From Spirochaetaceae bacterium (GTDB lineage Bacteria > Spirochaetota > Spirochaetia > B11-G9): DNA of 15,499 nt. A model generated the notes under the pieces. It saw only the letters and a list, made by a program, of their open reading frames with translations, had not been told where the DNA came from and made no database searches. Both the position numbers and the translations under genes were made by a program. Below are positions 14,804 through 15,499 of this stretch, piece after piece (within the stretch, counting starts at the first letter, position 1; the number at the start of each line of letters is the position of its first letter). Location: assembly GCA_030633365.1 (NCBI GenBank), contig DAOVSY010000023.1, forward strand, positions 1-15,499. Direction: 5' to 3'.

Positions 14804-15499
14804 ATGATGTTAATTGAACCGAAAGTGTTAAAAGGATTTAGAGACTTTCTCCCTGAAAAAGAAATTAAGAGAAAAAAAATAATAAATATCCTTGAAAAAA
14901 CTTTTGTAAAGTTTGGATTTCAACCAATTGATACACCTGTTCTGGAGTATAGAGATGTTCTTCTGGGTAAAGGTGGAGGAGAAACTGATAAACAACTCTA
15001 TTCATTTAAGGATAACGGGAAAAGAGATGTTGCAATGCGATTCGATCTTACAATACCTTTTGCCAGGTTTATGGCTGCTCATTTAAATGAACTTGTTCTT
15101 CCATTTAAAAGATTTCATATTGATAAGGTGTGGAGAGGTGAAAACACTCAACGGGGACGATACAGAGAATTTATTCAATGTGATTTTGATATTGTAGGAG
15201 TAGATAACAGCTCTGCAGATTTCGAAATATTACAGCTTATGCATCAATCTTTTAAAGCAATGGGTGTAAAAAATATTTCTTTCAAACTTTCCCATAGAGG
15301 TATATTTAATAATTTCCTTAAGGAAATAGAGGCATCGGATCAATCTGAAGCCATAATGAGAATAGTAGATAAAATAGGTAAAATAGGTAAAGAAAAAGTC
15401 CTTAATTCTTTAAAGGAACTTATTAGTTCTGATTCTGCAATTAAAATACTTGATTATATTGAGCCTGAAAGTAATTTCACAGATACTCTTGTAAAAATA
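14804..15499 (+). CDS. hisS: Histidyl-tRNA synthetase (5' part)
   Basis: HisRS charges tRNA-His with histidine using ATP in the cytoplasm. The 232 codons in the window include the HisRS N-terminus (IEPKVLKGFRDFLP), the GGGETDKQLYSF block, motif 2 of class II synthetases (MRFDLTIPFARF, then FHIDKVWRGENTQRGRYREF and QCDFDIVG) and the start of the region toward motif 3, which lies beyond the right edge. No stop codon occurs in frame. Three ATG codons stand in tandem (14801, 14804, 14807) behind an excellent Shine-Dalgarno AGAGGTGA. Spacing favours 14804, with 14807 also possible and 14801 too close. Confidence 0.95.
   Translation, partial: MMLIEPKVLKGFRDFLPEKEIKRKKIINILEKTFVKFGFQPIDTPVLEYRDVLLGKGGGETDKQLYSFKDNGKRDVAMRFDLTIPFARFMAAHLNELVLPFKRFHIDKVWRGENTQRGRYREFIQCDFDIVGVDNSSADFEILQLMHQSFKAMGVKNISFKLSHRGIFNNFLKEIEASDQSEAIMRIVDKIGKIGKEKVLNSLKELISSDSAIKILDYIEPESNFTDTLVKI

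Overview
The window is AT-rich bacterial chromosome. It looks like an anaerobic or fermentative, Gram-negative-type organism. A spirochaete is my best inference: it rests on the overall gene style (signal-peptide proteins with TPR-like tails, a class-I PcnB-type poly(A) polymerase, an Rnf complex of the anaerobe type, a CheY-like receiver). No rRNA or tRNA is present to prove it. I see no tRNA, CRISPR array, insertion sequence or prophage.

Layout. (1) Positions 1-1544, minus strand: a compact cluster of a stand-alone Cas2-like small protein, prfB (release factor 2, with its classical +1 programmed frameshift) and the start of a CheY-like receiver that overlaps the prfB stop by one base. A consensus sigma-70-type promoter sits directly against the Cas2-like start codon. 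(2) Positions 1622-2545, plus strand: an exported protein of unknown function, divergent from that cluster. (3) Positions 2674-11164, minus strand: one long, tightly packed operon in the order unknown membrane protein, rnfC, rnfD, rnfG, rnfE, rnfA, rnfB, GH57-like protein. Most junctions overlap by 1, 4 or 8 bases. The Rnf complex couples ferredoxin:NAD+ electron transfer to ion pumping across the membrane. (4) Positions 11290-12147 and 12283-13545, plus strand: a P-loop protein fused to an Asp23/YloU-like domain, then an exported protein resembling a peptidase-MA/DUF1570 zinc protease with a degraded zinc site and TPR-like repeats. (5) Positions 13547-13584: a strong hairpin between convergent genes. 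(6) Positions 13587-14723, minus strand: pcnB. (7) Position 14804 to the end, plus strand: the 5' part of hisS.

Most notable. The rnfC frame is closed by two consecutive stop codons (TAA TGA) immediately after the last cluster cysteine. The same frame then runs on for 22 codons of recognisable RnfC C-terminus and ends in an ATGA overlap with rnfD. This is either a very recent nonsense event, a sequence error or something functional. The GH57 protein at the operon end keeps the nucleophile glutamate but has lost the general acid aspartate and both N-terminal histidines. The Cas2-like gene has no cas1 or array nearby. Three genes have candidate promoters placed so that transcription would begin at or next to the start codon (possible leaderless mRNAs).
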